This document shows positions 21,513-29,201 of a stretch of DNA of 29,201 nt, piece by piece. Source of the stretch: JAFGGT01 sp036733165 (GTDB lineage Archaea > Methanobacteriota_B > Thermococci > Methanofastidiosales > NM3); the NCBI GenBank assembly GCA_036733165.1, contig DAINBB010000021.1, positions 1-29,201 on the forward strand, in the 5' to 3' direction. Numbering within the stretch: the first letter of the stretch is position 1; the number at the start of each line of letters is the position of its first letter. The position numbers were made by a program, and so were the translations under genes. The notes beneath the pieces were generated by a model. That model was given only the letters and a program-made list of their open reading frames with translations, had not been told where the DNA came from and searched no databases.

Positions 21513-23096
21513 CTATCTCGGTTCCAGGGTGGTTTTGAACTCTTCCTTTATCGATATGGCCGCTTTCCATCTTGGGTCTGTCATTGGGAAGTCTCTCCTG
21601 AAATGCGCACCCCTTGATTCTTCCCTGGCAAGGGCAGATGTCGCTATGCATCGTAGAACATGGGCCATGTTCCTTGTCTGGAAGTACTGTTCAAGGTCGC
21701 TGAACGGCAGTGAGTTCAATCTTTTCAAGATATCATCCAGCTCCTCGATGGACCCTTTGATGCCGTCACCGTCCCTTACGATGCCCAATCTGTTCCAAGC
21801 GAGCTCTCTGAGCGATTCTATGATGTCCTCTCCGTCCGTTCCGAATTCCTTTGGCAGGGATTCGATGAAGTCGTTGGCCTCGGCCTCGACATGGTCGTGT
21901 CCCCTCGCGAACTCGGCGGCGCTCTCGCCCGCGATGTCGCCGAACACGAGGGTCTCCACAAGCGCATTGCCTGCCAACCTGTTTGCCCCATGGACGCCCC
22001 CTGCGCACTCGCCGCAGGCATAAAGCCCCTCTACCCCCGTGCTGCAGTCGTTGTTTATCTTCACGCCGCCCATGAGAAAATGGCAGGCCGGTCTGACAGG
22101 AAGGGATTCCTTTCTCAGATCCGTTCCTTTTTTCTTGAAGAAGTCGAGCTCGGCCTTGTATTTTTCCTCCAAGACAGAGGGAGGGACATCCCTGCAGGAC
22201 ATCAGCGCCCCGCCTTCCACACCCCTTCCATCTGCATCCTCGGAGAATATCGCCTGTGACATCTTGTCCCTTGTGGTCATCTCCATGAGCTCCGGATCAT
22301 ACCGACCTATGAATCTCTCGCCCTTGCTGTTTAGCAGTATGGCGCCGTCAGTGAATATGAATGGCAGGACCAGATAGGAGCTTAGGGCCACAGTGGGAAA
22401 GAACTGGACATATTCCATATCCACAAGGGGCGCCCCGGCATCATGTGCAAGGAAGTATCCATCGCCCACGATGCCCTTTGGGTTTGTGGTGCTCCTGTAG
22501 AGTTTTCCTCCGCCGCCTGTGGCAAGCACCACCGCCTTGAAGTTTATCTGGATGAACTCATCACCATTATGAGCCACAGCGCTTACCGCCCTGCCTTCAT
22601 CCTTAAGGATCTTCACGACACCATATCCGATGGCCATGTCTATGTCGCTTTTGCCGACCACACTTGCCAGGGCGGTTGGGATCGCCTTGCCGCAACCTGG
22701 CCCAGGAGGGTCTATCTTCACGGTCCTTGCCACGCTGTTGCCACCCGAGAGATCAAGAACCAGTCCTCCGTCTCTCTCCAGGAAGTTTACCCCGATGTCC
22801 CTGAGCGACAGAACGGCGTCCCTTGCGTTGTCTGCCAAGGTCCTTGCCAGGAGGGGGTCCGCCACACCTCCCGATCCCTTGATAATGTCATTGTAATACA
22901 GGTCCGGCGAGTCTTCCCTGGAGAAGGGGCCGTTCAATATGCCCTCTGATATCAGGCTGCATCCGCTCTTCCCCGGAACGCCCTTGGACACCATCATCAC
23001 GTTATCGGCCTTTCTCCTTGCCGACAGTGCCGCCCTGAGGCCGGCTATGCCTCCGCCCACGATCAATACATCTGTGAATATGATGCGCATTTTCAT
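21513..23096 (-). CDS. Fumarate reductase/L-aspartate oxidase-like flavoprotein
   Basis: The product is 527 residues from the ATG at 23096; a second ATG is at 23090. The FAD dinucleotide site is VLIVGGGIAGLRAAL (10-24). LATGGGG at 191-197, TNPKGIVGDGYFLA at 204-217, TTRDKMSQAIFSE at 274-286 (Arg276), His339 in CHFLMGGV, and ANRLAGNALVETLVFG with Arg373 place it in the SdhA/FrdA/NadB family. The covalent-FAD histidine motif is absent, so FAD should be non-covalent. QFFPT (Phe233) replaces the conserved QFHPT histidine that binds the dicarboxylate. No iron-sulfur subunit is adjacent. It may be a stand-alone fumarate reductase, an aspartate oxidase relative, or use another substrate. Confidence 0.88.
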   Translation of the reverse strand: MKMRIIFTDVLIVGGGIAGLRAALSARRKADNVMMVSKGVPGKSGCSLISEGILNGPFSREDSPDLYYNDIIKGSGGVADPLLARTLADNARDAVLSLRDIGVNFLERDGGLVLDLSGGNSVARTVKIDPPGPGCGKAIPTALASVVGKSDIDMAIGYGVVKILKDEGRAVSAVAHNGDEFIQINFKAVVLATGGGGKLYRSTTNPKGIVGDGYFLAHDAGAPLVDMEYVQFFPTVALSSYLVLPFIFTDGAILLNSKGERFIGRYDPELMEMTTRDKMSQAIFSEDADGRGVEGGALMSCRDVPPSVLEEKYKAELDFFKKKGTDLRKESLPVRPACHFLMGGVKINNDCSTGVEGLYACGECAGGVHGANRLAGNALVETLVFGDIAGESAAEFARGHDHVEAEANDFIESLPKEFGTDGEDIIESLRELAWNRLGIVRDGDGIKGSIEELDDILKRLNSLPFSDLEQYFQTRNMAHVLRCIATSALAREESRGAHFRRDFPMTDPRWKAAISIKEEFKTTLEPR

Positions 23097-23297
23097 CACA
23101 TGTAAGGTCTTGGCATCTTCAAATAAAAACTTTATAATCACTTCTACTTTGTCCACAGGCATCTTGCGGCCTATGTCAGGACCAAACCTCATCGAACTTT
23201 CAATTCCAATGCCCTGTCCTAGAAATCAGGGGACATAGGGGAAAGAGGGGGGCACTGATTTAAATATATCCAAATCTTATAGTAAGGAGGTGTTACA

Positions 23298-23624
23298 TTG
23301 AGCGATAAAATTGCTTATTGTGGAATAGACTGTGGTGCGTGTCCCGCCCTCATCGCAACTGTGAACAATGATCTCGTCGCCAAGGAAAAGGTCGCAAATG
23401 AATGGTCGTCTGAAGAGTTCCACCTATCCCCCAAGGACGTGAATTGCCTTGGGTGCAGGTCAGATACCCTCATAAGCTTTGCCAAGGCGTGCCCAACCCG
23501 CCTATGCGCCATGGAAAGAGAGGTCGAATATTGTGCCTTTTGCAAGGATTACGTTTGTGACAAGCTGGAACCTGTCTTCAAGATGTGTCCCGATGCGAAA
23601 GACACGTTGGAAAAAATGAGATGA
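23298..23624 (+). CDS. DUF3795 cysteine-rich protein
   Basis: The product is 108 residues from a TTG start with a near-perfect AAGGAGGTG (23284-23292) 5 nt upstream. Eleven cysteines (8, 12, 15, 50, 53, 65, 70, 79, 82, 87, 97) occur in the DUF3795 order: YCGIDCGACPALIAT, then CLGCRSD, CPTRLC, CAFCKDYVC. The family is widespread in anaerobes and archaea, and its cysteines suggest zinc or Fe-S binding; its function is unknown. A TATA-like TTTAAATATA lies at about 23258-23268. It is convergent with the aldo/keto reductase gene. Confidence 0.88.
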   Translation: MSDKIAYCGIDCGACPALIATVNNDLVAKEKVANEWSSEEFHLSPKDVNCLGCRSDTLISFAKACPTRLCAMEREVEYCAFCKDYVCDKLEPVFKMCPDAKDTLEKMR

Positions 23625-23674
23625 CCTTTGGCACACCCTGCCAAGAACTGATGATGGTCGCTCCTTAAGACGGT

Positions 23675-24514
23675 CTATTCGTACATGACGTCAGGGTTGG
23701 GACCGTACCTTCTTCCCTCGTCTAGGGAGTCAAGGAGTTCCATATCCCCATTGTCTATCTCGAAGTCGAATATCATGGCGTTCTCTGCCATCCTGTCCCG
23801 ATGGGTGGACTTTGGTATGGTCACGACCTCGTGTTGTATGTCCCAGCGGAGAAGGATCTGGGCTTCCGTTTTCCCATATTTGGCAGCCAGTGTCTTCAGG
23901 AGCCCGATATCCTTGAAGTTGCCCTGCATCAGGGGGCTCCATGCTTCGGTCTGTATCCCAAATTCCTTGCATTTCTCCAACAGCGCCCCCTGATATAGTT
24001 GTGGATGGAACTCTATCTGATTTACGGCAGGTTCAACGTCAAGCGATGAATACAGCTCCTCCAGATGGCGCGCAAGGAAGTTGCTCACACCTATCGCGCG
24101 CGCTTTCCCTTCCATGTATATTTTCTCCATGGCCTTCCAAGTGTCCTTTACCAACCCCCTTCGTGGCCAGTGGACCAGATAGAGGTCCACATATCCTGTG
24201 CCCAATCTGGACAGGCTTTTGTCTAGGGCGCTTAATGTGCCTTCGTAACCTTGCTCGCTTACCCAGACCTTTGTTGTTATGAATAGTTCATCCCTTTTCA
24301 ATCCGCTATCTGCAATGGCCTTTCCGACACCTGTTTCGTTCCTGTAGTAGGATGCGGTGTCTATGCTCCTGTAACCGATTTTCAGGGCGCTCATGACGGA
24401 GTGTTCTACCTCTTCCCCATCAGGTATCCTGAAGGTGCCAAATCCCAACATTGGCATCTTGACGCCGTTTTTGAGGGTTGCCACTTCCCCATCTTCAACA
24501 TCCAATTGACCCAT
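23675..24514 (-). CDS. Aldo/keto reductase (DkgA-like)
   Basis: The product is 279 residues from the ATG at 24514, about 26 nt after a TATA-like ATATTATATTAAT (minus strand, about 24535-24547). A TTG at 24532 is the alternative. The family tetrad is complete: Asp52 and Tyr57 in IDTASYYRNE, Lys82 in TTKVW, His115 in LYLVHWP. GVSNF and the C-terminal cofactor stretch TIPKSTHRDRMAEN indicate NADPH binding in a TIM barrel. It reduces aldehydes or ketones in the cytosol; the precise substrate is unknown. The flavin reductase gene is divergent across 60 bp. Confidence 0.93.
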   Translation of the reverse strand: MGQLDVEDGEVATLKNGVKMPMLGFGTFRIPDGEEVEHSVMSALKIGYRSIDTASYYRNETGVGKAIADSGLKRDELFITTKVWVSEQGYEGTLSALDKSLSRLGTGYVDLYLVHWPRRGLVKDTWKAMEKIYMEGKARAIGVSNFLARHLEELYSSLDVEPAVNQIEFHPQLYQGALLEKCKEFGIQTEAWSPLMQGNFKDIGLLKTLAAKYGKTEAQILLRWDIQHEVVTIPKSTHRDRMAENAMIFDFEIDNGDMELLDSLDEGRRYGPNPDVMYE

Positions 24515-24574
24515 GACACTACAATGTCCCAATCATTAATATAATATGTCGTCTAGGAAATGGTGGTGATAACA

Positions 24575-25135
24575 ATGGAAAAGGAGAGACTAGGGTCCAA
24601 TCCGTTCGTATTTCCCATGCCTGCGGCGATCGTCGGGGCGAATGTTGATGATAGGCCGAACTTCATGACGATCGCATATTGCGGCGTTGTTAATTCGGGC
24701 CCCACAATGGTGGCGATAGGCACGAATCCCTCACATCACACCAGGAAGGGCATAGAGGCTAACGGCACCTTCAGCGTCAACATACCTGATGATGAGCTCG
24801 TAGGGAAGACGGACTACATAGGCATCTACTCGGGCAAGGATGTGGACAAGTCGGAGCTTTTCGACGTCTTTTATGGAAAGCTGGGAAACGCGCCGCTGGT
24901 AGGGGAATGCCCCATAAATCTCGAGTGCAAGGTAGTGAAATCCCTTGAACTCGGGGGAATGGACGTCATCTACATCGGAGAGGTGGTCGAGACATACTGT
25001 CGGAAGGACGTGATGACCAACGGGCTGCCTGATATCGGCAAGATAAGGCCGCTGATCTACGCTCCCGGTTCAAGACAATACTGGACGATTGGCAAGAAAT
25101 TGGCAGACGCTTGGAATGTGGGCAAGGAGATTTGA
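24575..25135 (+). CDS. Flavin reductase family (FMN-binding split barrel) protein
   Basis: The product is 186 residues from the ATG at 24575, with GGTGGTGAT 4 nt upstream. The sequence FVFPMPAAIVGANVDDRPNFMTIAYCGVVNSGPTMVAIG is the FMN-binding split-barrel start of the flavin reductase/flavoredoxin family. NPSHHTRKGIEANGTFSVNIP follows, and PLIYAPGSRQYWTIG is near the C-terminus. Members bind FMN and reduce flavins, or act as flavoredoxin-like electron carriers. Its partner is unknown. It is divergent from the aldo/keto reductase gene and followed by the marR gene 39 bp later. Confidence 0.9.
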   Translation: MEKERLGSNPFVFPMPAAIVGANVDDRPNFMTIAYCGVVNSGPTMVAIGTNPSHHTRKGIEANGTFSVNIPDDELVGKTDYIGIYSGKDVDKSELFDVFYGKLGNAPLVGECPINLECKVVKSLELGGMDVIYIGEVVETYCRKDVMTNGLPDIGKIRPLIYAPGSRQYWTIGKKLADAWNVGKEI

Positions 25136-25156
25136 TAGTTCAAAAAGATTAATAAG

Positions 25157-25169
25157 TTGATATAATCAA
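25157..25169. promoter_or_regulatory. Perfect 13-bp inverted repeat at the marR-MATE promoter
   Basis: TTGAT-ATA-ATCAA is a perfect dyad ending 5 bp before the marR start codon at 25175. It overlaps a TATA-like stretch. MarR proteins commonly bind such palindromes in their own promoters, so this is a good candidate autoregulatory operator. Confidence 0.5.
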
Positions 25170-25174
25170 TTAGC

Positions 25175-25651
25175 ATGATGAACAACCTCTTGATAGATGA
25201 CATGGCGAAGGATCCGCAGTCACGGTCACTAGGACGCATCATCTCGGCAATATGCAGGTACAGCAGGCTGTACCTGACATCAGAGCTAAGGGATCATGAC
25301 CTGATGGTCATACCCCTCTACATCCTTCATAGTCTCTCCAACGATTCTTGGGTCAAGCAGGAGGACCTCATCCTTCAGCACGGCGTTGACAAGGCGGTGA
25401 TGACCAGGGCCCTTGCTAAACTTCAAAGAAAGAAGTATATCGAAAAGATACAGGACCCAGGGGATCGCAGGGCCTTTCTTGTGAGACTGACAGACCGAGG
25501 TTTCAACCTGAAGGTGCAGACAAGGGACATACTTCAGGTGTTCAATGAACAGATCCTAAGAGACTTCAACGAGGATGAGACCAAGATGCTGTTCGACTTC
25601 CTTGACAGATTGCTTATCAACTCTATCAGGTCTCTTGAGGAAAGGGGATGA
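25175..25651 (+). CDS. MarR family transcriptional regulator
   Basis: The product is 158 residues. The winged helix-turn-helix lies at about residues 40-115: VDKAVMTRALAKLQRKKYIEK as recognition region, then the wing DPGDRRAFLVRLTDRG (94-109), whose D..DRR is the MarR signature. N- and C-terminal helices form the dimer interface. MarR repressors respond to phenolic or other small ligands and often control a neighbouring efflux pump. Here the stop codon overlaps the start of the second MATE gene by 4 bp (ATGA), so both are on one mRNA. A palindrome lies in the promoter. Confidence 0.92.
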   Translation: MMNNLLIDDMAKDPQSRSLGRIISAICRYSRLYLTSELRDHDLMVIPLYILHSLSNDSWVKQEDLILQHGVDKAVMTRALAKLQRKKYIEKIQDPGDRRAFLVRLTDRGFNLKVQTRDILQVFNEQILRDFNEDETKMLFDFLDRLLINSIRSLEERG

Positions 25652-27045
25652 AGAAGGACACAAGCGGCGTGAAACTACTGAGGGGCGACCCTAAGAAGGC
25701 AGTGCTGAAACTGTCCATCCCCATGATAGTGGCCATGTCAGTCCAGACCATATACAATTTTGTCGATGCCATCTGGGTATCGGGCCTTGGACCTGATGCG
25801 CTTTCTGCCGTTGGCTTCTTCCTTCCGTTCTTCTATGCCTTGATGGCCCTTTCCAACGGGATAGGCATGGGTGGCAGCGCCGCCCTGTCAAGAAGGATAG
25901 GCGCGAACGACCCCAAGGGCGCGGACAGCGTGGCGAATCATTCCATGGTGCTATGCGTAATAGCGGCGGCGGCGTTCTCGCTTCCGACGACGCTTCTTGC
26001 GGAACAGATATTCAGATTCCTCGGCGCTGGCGATGTCACGCCCCTTGTGGTATCGTACTCAAGGGTGCTTTTTGGCGGGTCCATCATAATGTTCTTCACG
26101 AACGTTGCGAACTCTCTGCTTAGGGGCGAGGGCGATACGAAGAGGGCCATGTATGCAATGGTGCTTGGCTCCGTCCTTAACATATTTCTCGACCCTGTCT
26201 TCATATATACCCTGGACATGGGCGTTGCAGGCGCGGCATGGGCCACTCTGATATCGATGGCGGTCTCGGCCGTCATACTTTTCTATTGGCTGATGGTCAA
26301 GAAGGATTCCTACGTGTCCATAAGGATGCGCGAGTTCAAGCACGACATGGCCATATCCAGGGACATACTCAGGGTGGGCCTGCCCTTCGCCATGCAGCAG
26401 ATGTCGATGTCCATCATGGTGTTCATGCTCAACGGCATCGTGGTGAGCGTGGGTGGCACGGATGGCATAGCGGTGTACGGAACTGGGTGGAGGGTGGCCA
26501 CACTGGCCACGTTGCCGAGCATAGGGATGGCATCGGCGGTGACCGCCGTGACGGGCGCCGCATATGGGATGCGCTCGTACGAAAAGATAAGGGTTGCCCA
26601 TTTATATGCGGTCAAGATGGGCGTATTGATGGAGGTCTGCATCGCGGCCTTCACGTTCCTGTTGGCGCCGCAGATAACCGCCCTTTTCACACAGGCCGAG
26701 AGCAGTGCCAGGATATCGGGCGAGCTCATCAACATGTTGCGCATCATGTGCCTTTATTATGTGGCCATACCTTTCGGCATGTTGTCATCCTCAACGTTCC
26801 AAGGCATGGGCAAGGGAATCAACTCTCTTTTCGTCACGATATGGCGGACCCTTGTCCTTACATGCATTTTTTCCTATGTGTTTGCCATAACGATGGGCAT
26901 GGGTCTCGGGGGCGTATGGTATGGAAATGTTGTGGGCAATGCAGTTGGCGCCATGACGGCCTTCACGTGGATAAAGATAACGATAAGGAACTGGGGAGAA
27001 AAGCTCAAGGACCCCCTTCTCTCGACCGGCCCTTCCCAGATGTGA
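25648..27045 (+). CDS. MATE family efflux transporter (copy 2)
   Basis: The product is 465 residues with about 12 membrane helices in two halves: LKLSIPMIVAMSVQTIYNFVDAIWV, NSLLRGEGDTKRAMYAM, FLDPVFIYTLDMGVAGAAWAT, and the second-half FQGMGKGINSL. It resembles the first MATE protein (7153-8523) in the same landmarks but is clearly diverged, so it is a paralogue and not a recent duplicate. It exports a cationic or drug-like substrate by ion antiport. Translational coupling to marR by the ATGA overlap means the regulator very likely controls this pump. Confidence 0.94.
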   Translation: MKKDTSGVKLLRGDPKKAVLKLSIPMIVAMSVQTIYNFVDAIWVSGLGPDALSAVGFFLPFFYALMALSNGIGMGGSAALSRRIGANDPKGADSVANHSMVLCVIAAAAFSLPTTLLAEQIFRFLGAGDVTPLVVSYSRVLFGGSIIMFFTNVANSLLRGEGDTKRAMYAMVLGSVLNIFLDPVFIYTLDMGVAGAAWATLISMAVSAVILFYWLMVKKDSYVSIRMREFKHDMAISRDILRVGLPFAMQQMSMSIMVFMLNGIVVSVGGTDGIAVYGTGWRVATLATLPSIGMASAVTAVTGAAYGMRSYEKIRVAHLYAVKMGVLMEVCIAAFTFLLAPQITALFTQAESSARISGELINMLRIMCLYYVAIPFGMLSSSTFQGMGKGINSLFVTIWRTLVLTCIFSYVFAITMGMGLGGVWYGNVVGNAVGAMTAFTWIKITIRNWGEKLKDPLLSTGPSQM

Positions 27046-27117
27046 TATCAATAACCGGACAAGCTCGCCAGCGCAAAGAATAAAATGCTGTCCCCAGATA
27101 CACCTATGGTAATGATC

Positions 27118-28368
27118 ATGCAATACAGGACTGTCCCTAAGAACGGAGATAAGCTTTCTGTGCTGGGTTTCGGGTGTATGAGGCTTCCCGAGAGGAACGG
27201 ACGGATAGATCCAAAGGCCGCCGCTGAACAGATCCATCACGCCATTGACAACGGTGTGAACTTCATCGACACCGCCATGCCATATCATTATGGGGCCAGT
27301 GAACCTTTCATTGGCAAGATATTGGAGGGTGAGTACAGGGAAAGTGTAAAGCTCTGCACCAAGCTTCCACCATGGTCTGTGAAGAAAAGGGACGACATGG
27401 ACGACCTGCTGAACAGCCAGCTGATGCGATTGAGGACCGACCACCTTGATTACTATCTGGTCCACAATCTCAACAATGATAATTGGTCCAGAATGATGGA
27501 CCTGGACATTTTGGACTTCCTGGATTCCATAAAACAGGATGGAAGGGCGACAAATGTGGGTTTCTCCTTCCATGGGGACATAAAACTGTTCAAACAGATA
27601 GTTGACGCATACGACTGGACCGCATGCCTTGTGATGTACAACTACATGGACACCCAGAACCAGGCGGGCAGCGAGGGGGTAAGATACGCGAGTGACAGGG
27701 ATATCGCCGTTTTCGTGATGGAACCCCTCCGGGGCGGAAATCTCGCAGGCAGGGTGCCGGACAAGGTGAGGGCCATATGGGACTCGGCCGAGGTCAAACG
27801 TTCCCCCGCAGAATGGGCCTTTCGCTGGGTATGGGACCATCCCGAGGTCACTATGCTGCTGTCCGGCATGAACAGGATGGAACATGTAAAGGAGAACATA
27901 AGGATCGCGAACGATGTCCTGCCAAACAGCCTTAGCCAAGGCGAGAGGGACCTGATATCCAGGGCGAGGGAACAGTATTTTTCCCTGACGAAGATCGGAT
28001 GCACAGGTTGCGGTTATTGCATGCCCTGCAAGTTCGGCGTGAACATACCTGCATGCTTTGAGACATACAACAGCAAATACCTTTTTGGCGACGGCAGGGC
28101 GAGAATGAACTATGCCCTCCGCGTCGGGGGAATGATGAGTGGGAGGGCCACCGCCTCCATGTGCACGAACTGCGGCAAGTGCATGACCCATTGCCCGCAA
28201 CATCTTCAGATACCGGACCTTCTCAAGGATGTGAGGGACGAGTTCGAGGGACGAACGTTCGGGCCGTTCGTCTGGTCTGCCAGCAGATACCTTGCGCTCA
28301 CCAGGTGGAGGAACATAAGGAGAGCAAGACGCTCTGCGGAGAACTTCATGCGGGGTGATGCTCAATGA
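27118..28368 (+). CDS. Aldo/keto reductase with C-terminal 4Fe-4S ferredoxin domain
   Basis: The product is 416 residues from the ATG at 27118; ATGs at 27106 and 27112 are also possible, and AATAAAATG at 27076-27084 is TATA-like. The reductase barrel carries Asp51 and Tyr56 (IDTAMPYHYG), Lys82 (TKLP) and His116 (LVHNL). The C-terminal part has CTGCGYCMPC (295-304) plus Cys313, and CTNCGKCMTHCP (349-360), so two Fe-S clusters are likely. This is the 'aldo/keto reductase, ferredoxin-type' family of anaerobes, which may couple ferredoxin electrons to a carbonyl or oxidised substrate. The stop overlaps the larC start by 4 bp (ATGA), so the two are transcribed together. Confidence 0.93.
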   Translation: MQYRTVPKNGDKLSVLGFGCMRLPERNGRIDPKAAAEQIHHAIDNGVNFIDTAMPYHYGASEPFIGKILEGEYRESVKLCTKLPPWSVKKRDDMDDLLNSQLMRLRTDHLDYYLVHNLNNDNWSRMMDLDILDFLDSIKQDGRATNVGFSFHGDIKLFKQIVDAYDWTACLVMYNYMDTQNQAGSEGVRYASDRDIAVFVMEPLRGGNLAGRVPDKVRAIWDSAEVKRSPAEWAFRWVWDHPEVTMLLSGMNRMEHVKENIRIANDVLPNSLSQGERDLISRAREQYFSLTKIGCTGCGYCMPCKFGVNIPACFETYNSKYLFGDGRARMNYALRVGGMMSGRATASMCTNCGKCMTHCPQHLQIPDLLKDVRDEFEGRTFGPFVWSASRYLALTRWRNIRRARRSAENFMRGDAQ

Positions 28369-29201
28369 AGGTCCTCTACTACGATTGCTTCTCAGGGATA
28401 AGCGGGGACATGAACATCGGTGCCATGATAGACCTTGGGTTGGACCGGGACATCCTCCTTGCGAATCTTTCAAGACTCGAGATCGAAGAGGAATACGAAA
28501 TAGAGGTAAGAAAAGAGGGCCGGAACGGCATCACCGGAACCAGATTCGATGTCAGGCTCAGTGACAATCCAGACCATCACAGGTGCCTGGGCGATGTCGA
28601 GGACCTTATCAGATCGGCCAAGTACAGCGACTATGTAGAGGCCACAAGCCTTAACATCTTCAGGAGGATCGCCGATGCCGAGTCCAAAGTACATGGCGTG
28701 CCGCTGGAGGAGGTCCATTTCCACGAGGTCGGGGCAACGGACTCGATAATCGACATCGTCGGTTCTGCCATATGCTTGGAGATGCTAGATGTCCATAAGA
28801 TCGTATCATCCCCCGTGGAGCTTGGCGGCGGTTTTGTTGACTGCCAGCACGGGAGGCTCCCCGTGCCCGCCCCTGCGACATGCGAGATACTCAGGGGCCT
28901 GCCAGTCACGAGGGGGGCGGTGGAACACGAGGCGACCACGCCCACCGGGGCCGCCATACTGGCCGAGACGGCTGACGAGTTCACGAGCAGCGCAGGGTTC
29001 ACGATGGACGCCGTGGGTTACGGCGTCGGCAGACGAGACGGGAGGATACCTAATCTTCTGCGCCTCGTCCTGGGGGATGTCGAACCTGGGGAGATGGATT
29101 CCGCCCTGCTCTTGGAATGCAACATCGACGACATGAACCCGGAGCTCTATGGGAATCTGATGGAGGAGCTTTTCGAGGCAGGTGCTTCCGACGTGTTCTA
29201 T
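28365..29201 (+). CDS. larC: LarC nickel-pincer cofactor nickel insertion protein, N-terminal part
   Basis: The frame runs off the right edge after 279 residues of a family usually about 400 long. The start is MKVLYYDCFSGISGDMNIGA, very typical of LarC, with GGGGTGATG 5 nt upstream. The landmark VHFHEVGATDSIIDIVG (117-133) is strongly conserved in the family. The HGRLPVPAPAT segment and TPTGAAILAE also match. LarC uses CTP to insert nickel into the pyridinium-dithiodicarboxylate cofactor made by LarB and LarE. No other lar gene is visible in the window; larB, larE or a lactate racemase-like gene may lie beyond the edge. Its start overlaps the Fe-S aldo/keto reductase stop. Confidence 0.93.
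   Translation, partial: MKVLYYDCFSGISGDMNIGAMIDLGLDRDILLANLSRLEIEEEYEIEVRKEGRNGITGTRFDVRLSDNPDHHRCLGDVEDLIRSAKYSDYVEATSLNIFRRIADAESKVHGVPLEEVHFHEVGATDSIIDIVGSAICLEMLDVHKIVSSPVELGGGFVDCQHGRLPVPAPATCEILRGLPVTRGAVEHEATTPTGAAILAETADEFTSSAGFTMDAVGYGVGRRDGRIPNLLRLVLGDVEPGEMDSALLLECNIDDMNPELYGNLMEELFEAGASDVFY

Noticed and set aside
23097..23192. 32-codon N-terminal extension of the fumarate-reductase-like gene
   Set aside because: It covers the TATA-like promoter (about 23131-23138), and family members begin just before the FAD-binding strand.
26238..27083. 281-codon plus-strand frame within the second MATE gene
   Set aside because: It is out of frame with a clear MATE protein. The Gly/His/Arg-rich translation is the usual product of a shifted frame.
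26791..28473. 560-codon open frame on the minus strand
   Set aside because: It lies antisense to the second MATE gene and the Fe-S aldo/keto reductase, both with clear family motifs. Its translation is rich in His, Arg and Pro with no recognisable domain.
1..29201. tRNA, rRNA, CRISPR, insertion sequence or phage genes
   Set aside because: I looked for T-loop-like GGTTCRANNC, spaced direct repeats, terminal inverted repeats and transposase motifs and found none that hold up. GGTTC occurrences lie inside coding sequence.

Overview
The window looks like a stretch of a euryarchaeal chromosome of moderate GC, plausibly Thermoplasmatota or a related lineage. The assignment is an inference from four things. 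Many genes have a TATA box about 26 nt upstream of the start codon and little or no leader. AGG and ATA codons are used heavily. The IscS is of the archaeal type, and the neighbours include Lrp, an XPB-like helicase and DUF3795/DUF6485 proteins. No tRNA, rRNA, CRISPR array, transposase or phage gene is visible, so this is a housekeeping and accessory metabolic region.

Layout. 1-2538: end of an MFS exporter, a DUF4342 protein, an Lrp/AsnC regulator and a TPR-like protein. 2607-5631: an XPB-like helicase, a tautomerase, an unlisted 53-residue small ORF, a zinc ribbon, a probable frameshifted second zinc ribbon and a DJ-1/PfpI protein. 5633-10678: an isochorismatase-like hydrolase, a membrane-anchored acetolactate decarboxylase, a MATE + EamA transporter pair and a flippase-like (UPF0104) membrane protein. 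10725-12472: a dodecin whose only plausible start is AUA, a PEBP/YbhB protein and a GNAT-YoaP acetyltransferase. 12488-14949: a sulfur-handling operon on the minus strand, tusA - dsrE2 - iscS - iscU/MIP18 fusion. 15103-17126: a cytosolic S41 peptidase, a flavodoxin and a Cys-rich DUF6485 protein. 17255-20124: a XRE-cupin regulator with an acyl-CoA synthetase, then YigZ. 20233-23096: a TfoX C-terminal domain protein, a SIMPL protein with a good terminator, and a fumarate-reductase-like flavoprotein. 23298-29201: DUF3795, an aldo/keto reductase, a flavin reductase family protein, a MarR-MATE operon, and an Fe-S aldo/keto reductase overlapping the start of larC, which runs off the window.

The most striking feature is the sulfur operon. 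Its IscS keeps the mobile-loop cysteine (Cys328) but has Thr208 where the PLP-binding lysine belongs and Asp106 where the PLP-stacking histidine belongs. It therefore should not work as an ordinary cysteine desulfurase. It is co-transcribed with two persulfide-carrier families (TusA, DsrE2) and an IscU scaffold fused to a MIP18/DUF59 domain. I infer a cysteine-independent sulfur relay, or a sulfide-fed scaffold complex, for Fe-S cluster assembly. As I recall, Archaeoglobus fulgidus IscS (Asp in place of the lysine) is a precedent for the lysine loss alone.

Beyond that, several regulator-target pairs can be read from gene order (MarR-MATE with a palindrome at the promoter, XRE-cupin with acyl-CoA synthetase). 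The region mixes leaderless starts with Shine-Dalgarno starts, including GTG, TTG and apparently AUA.
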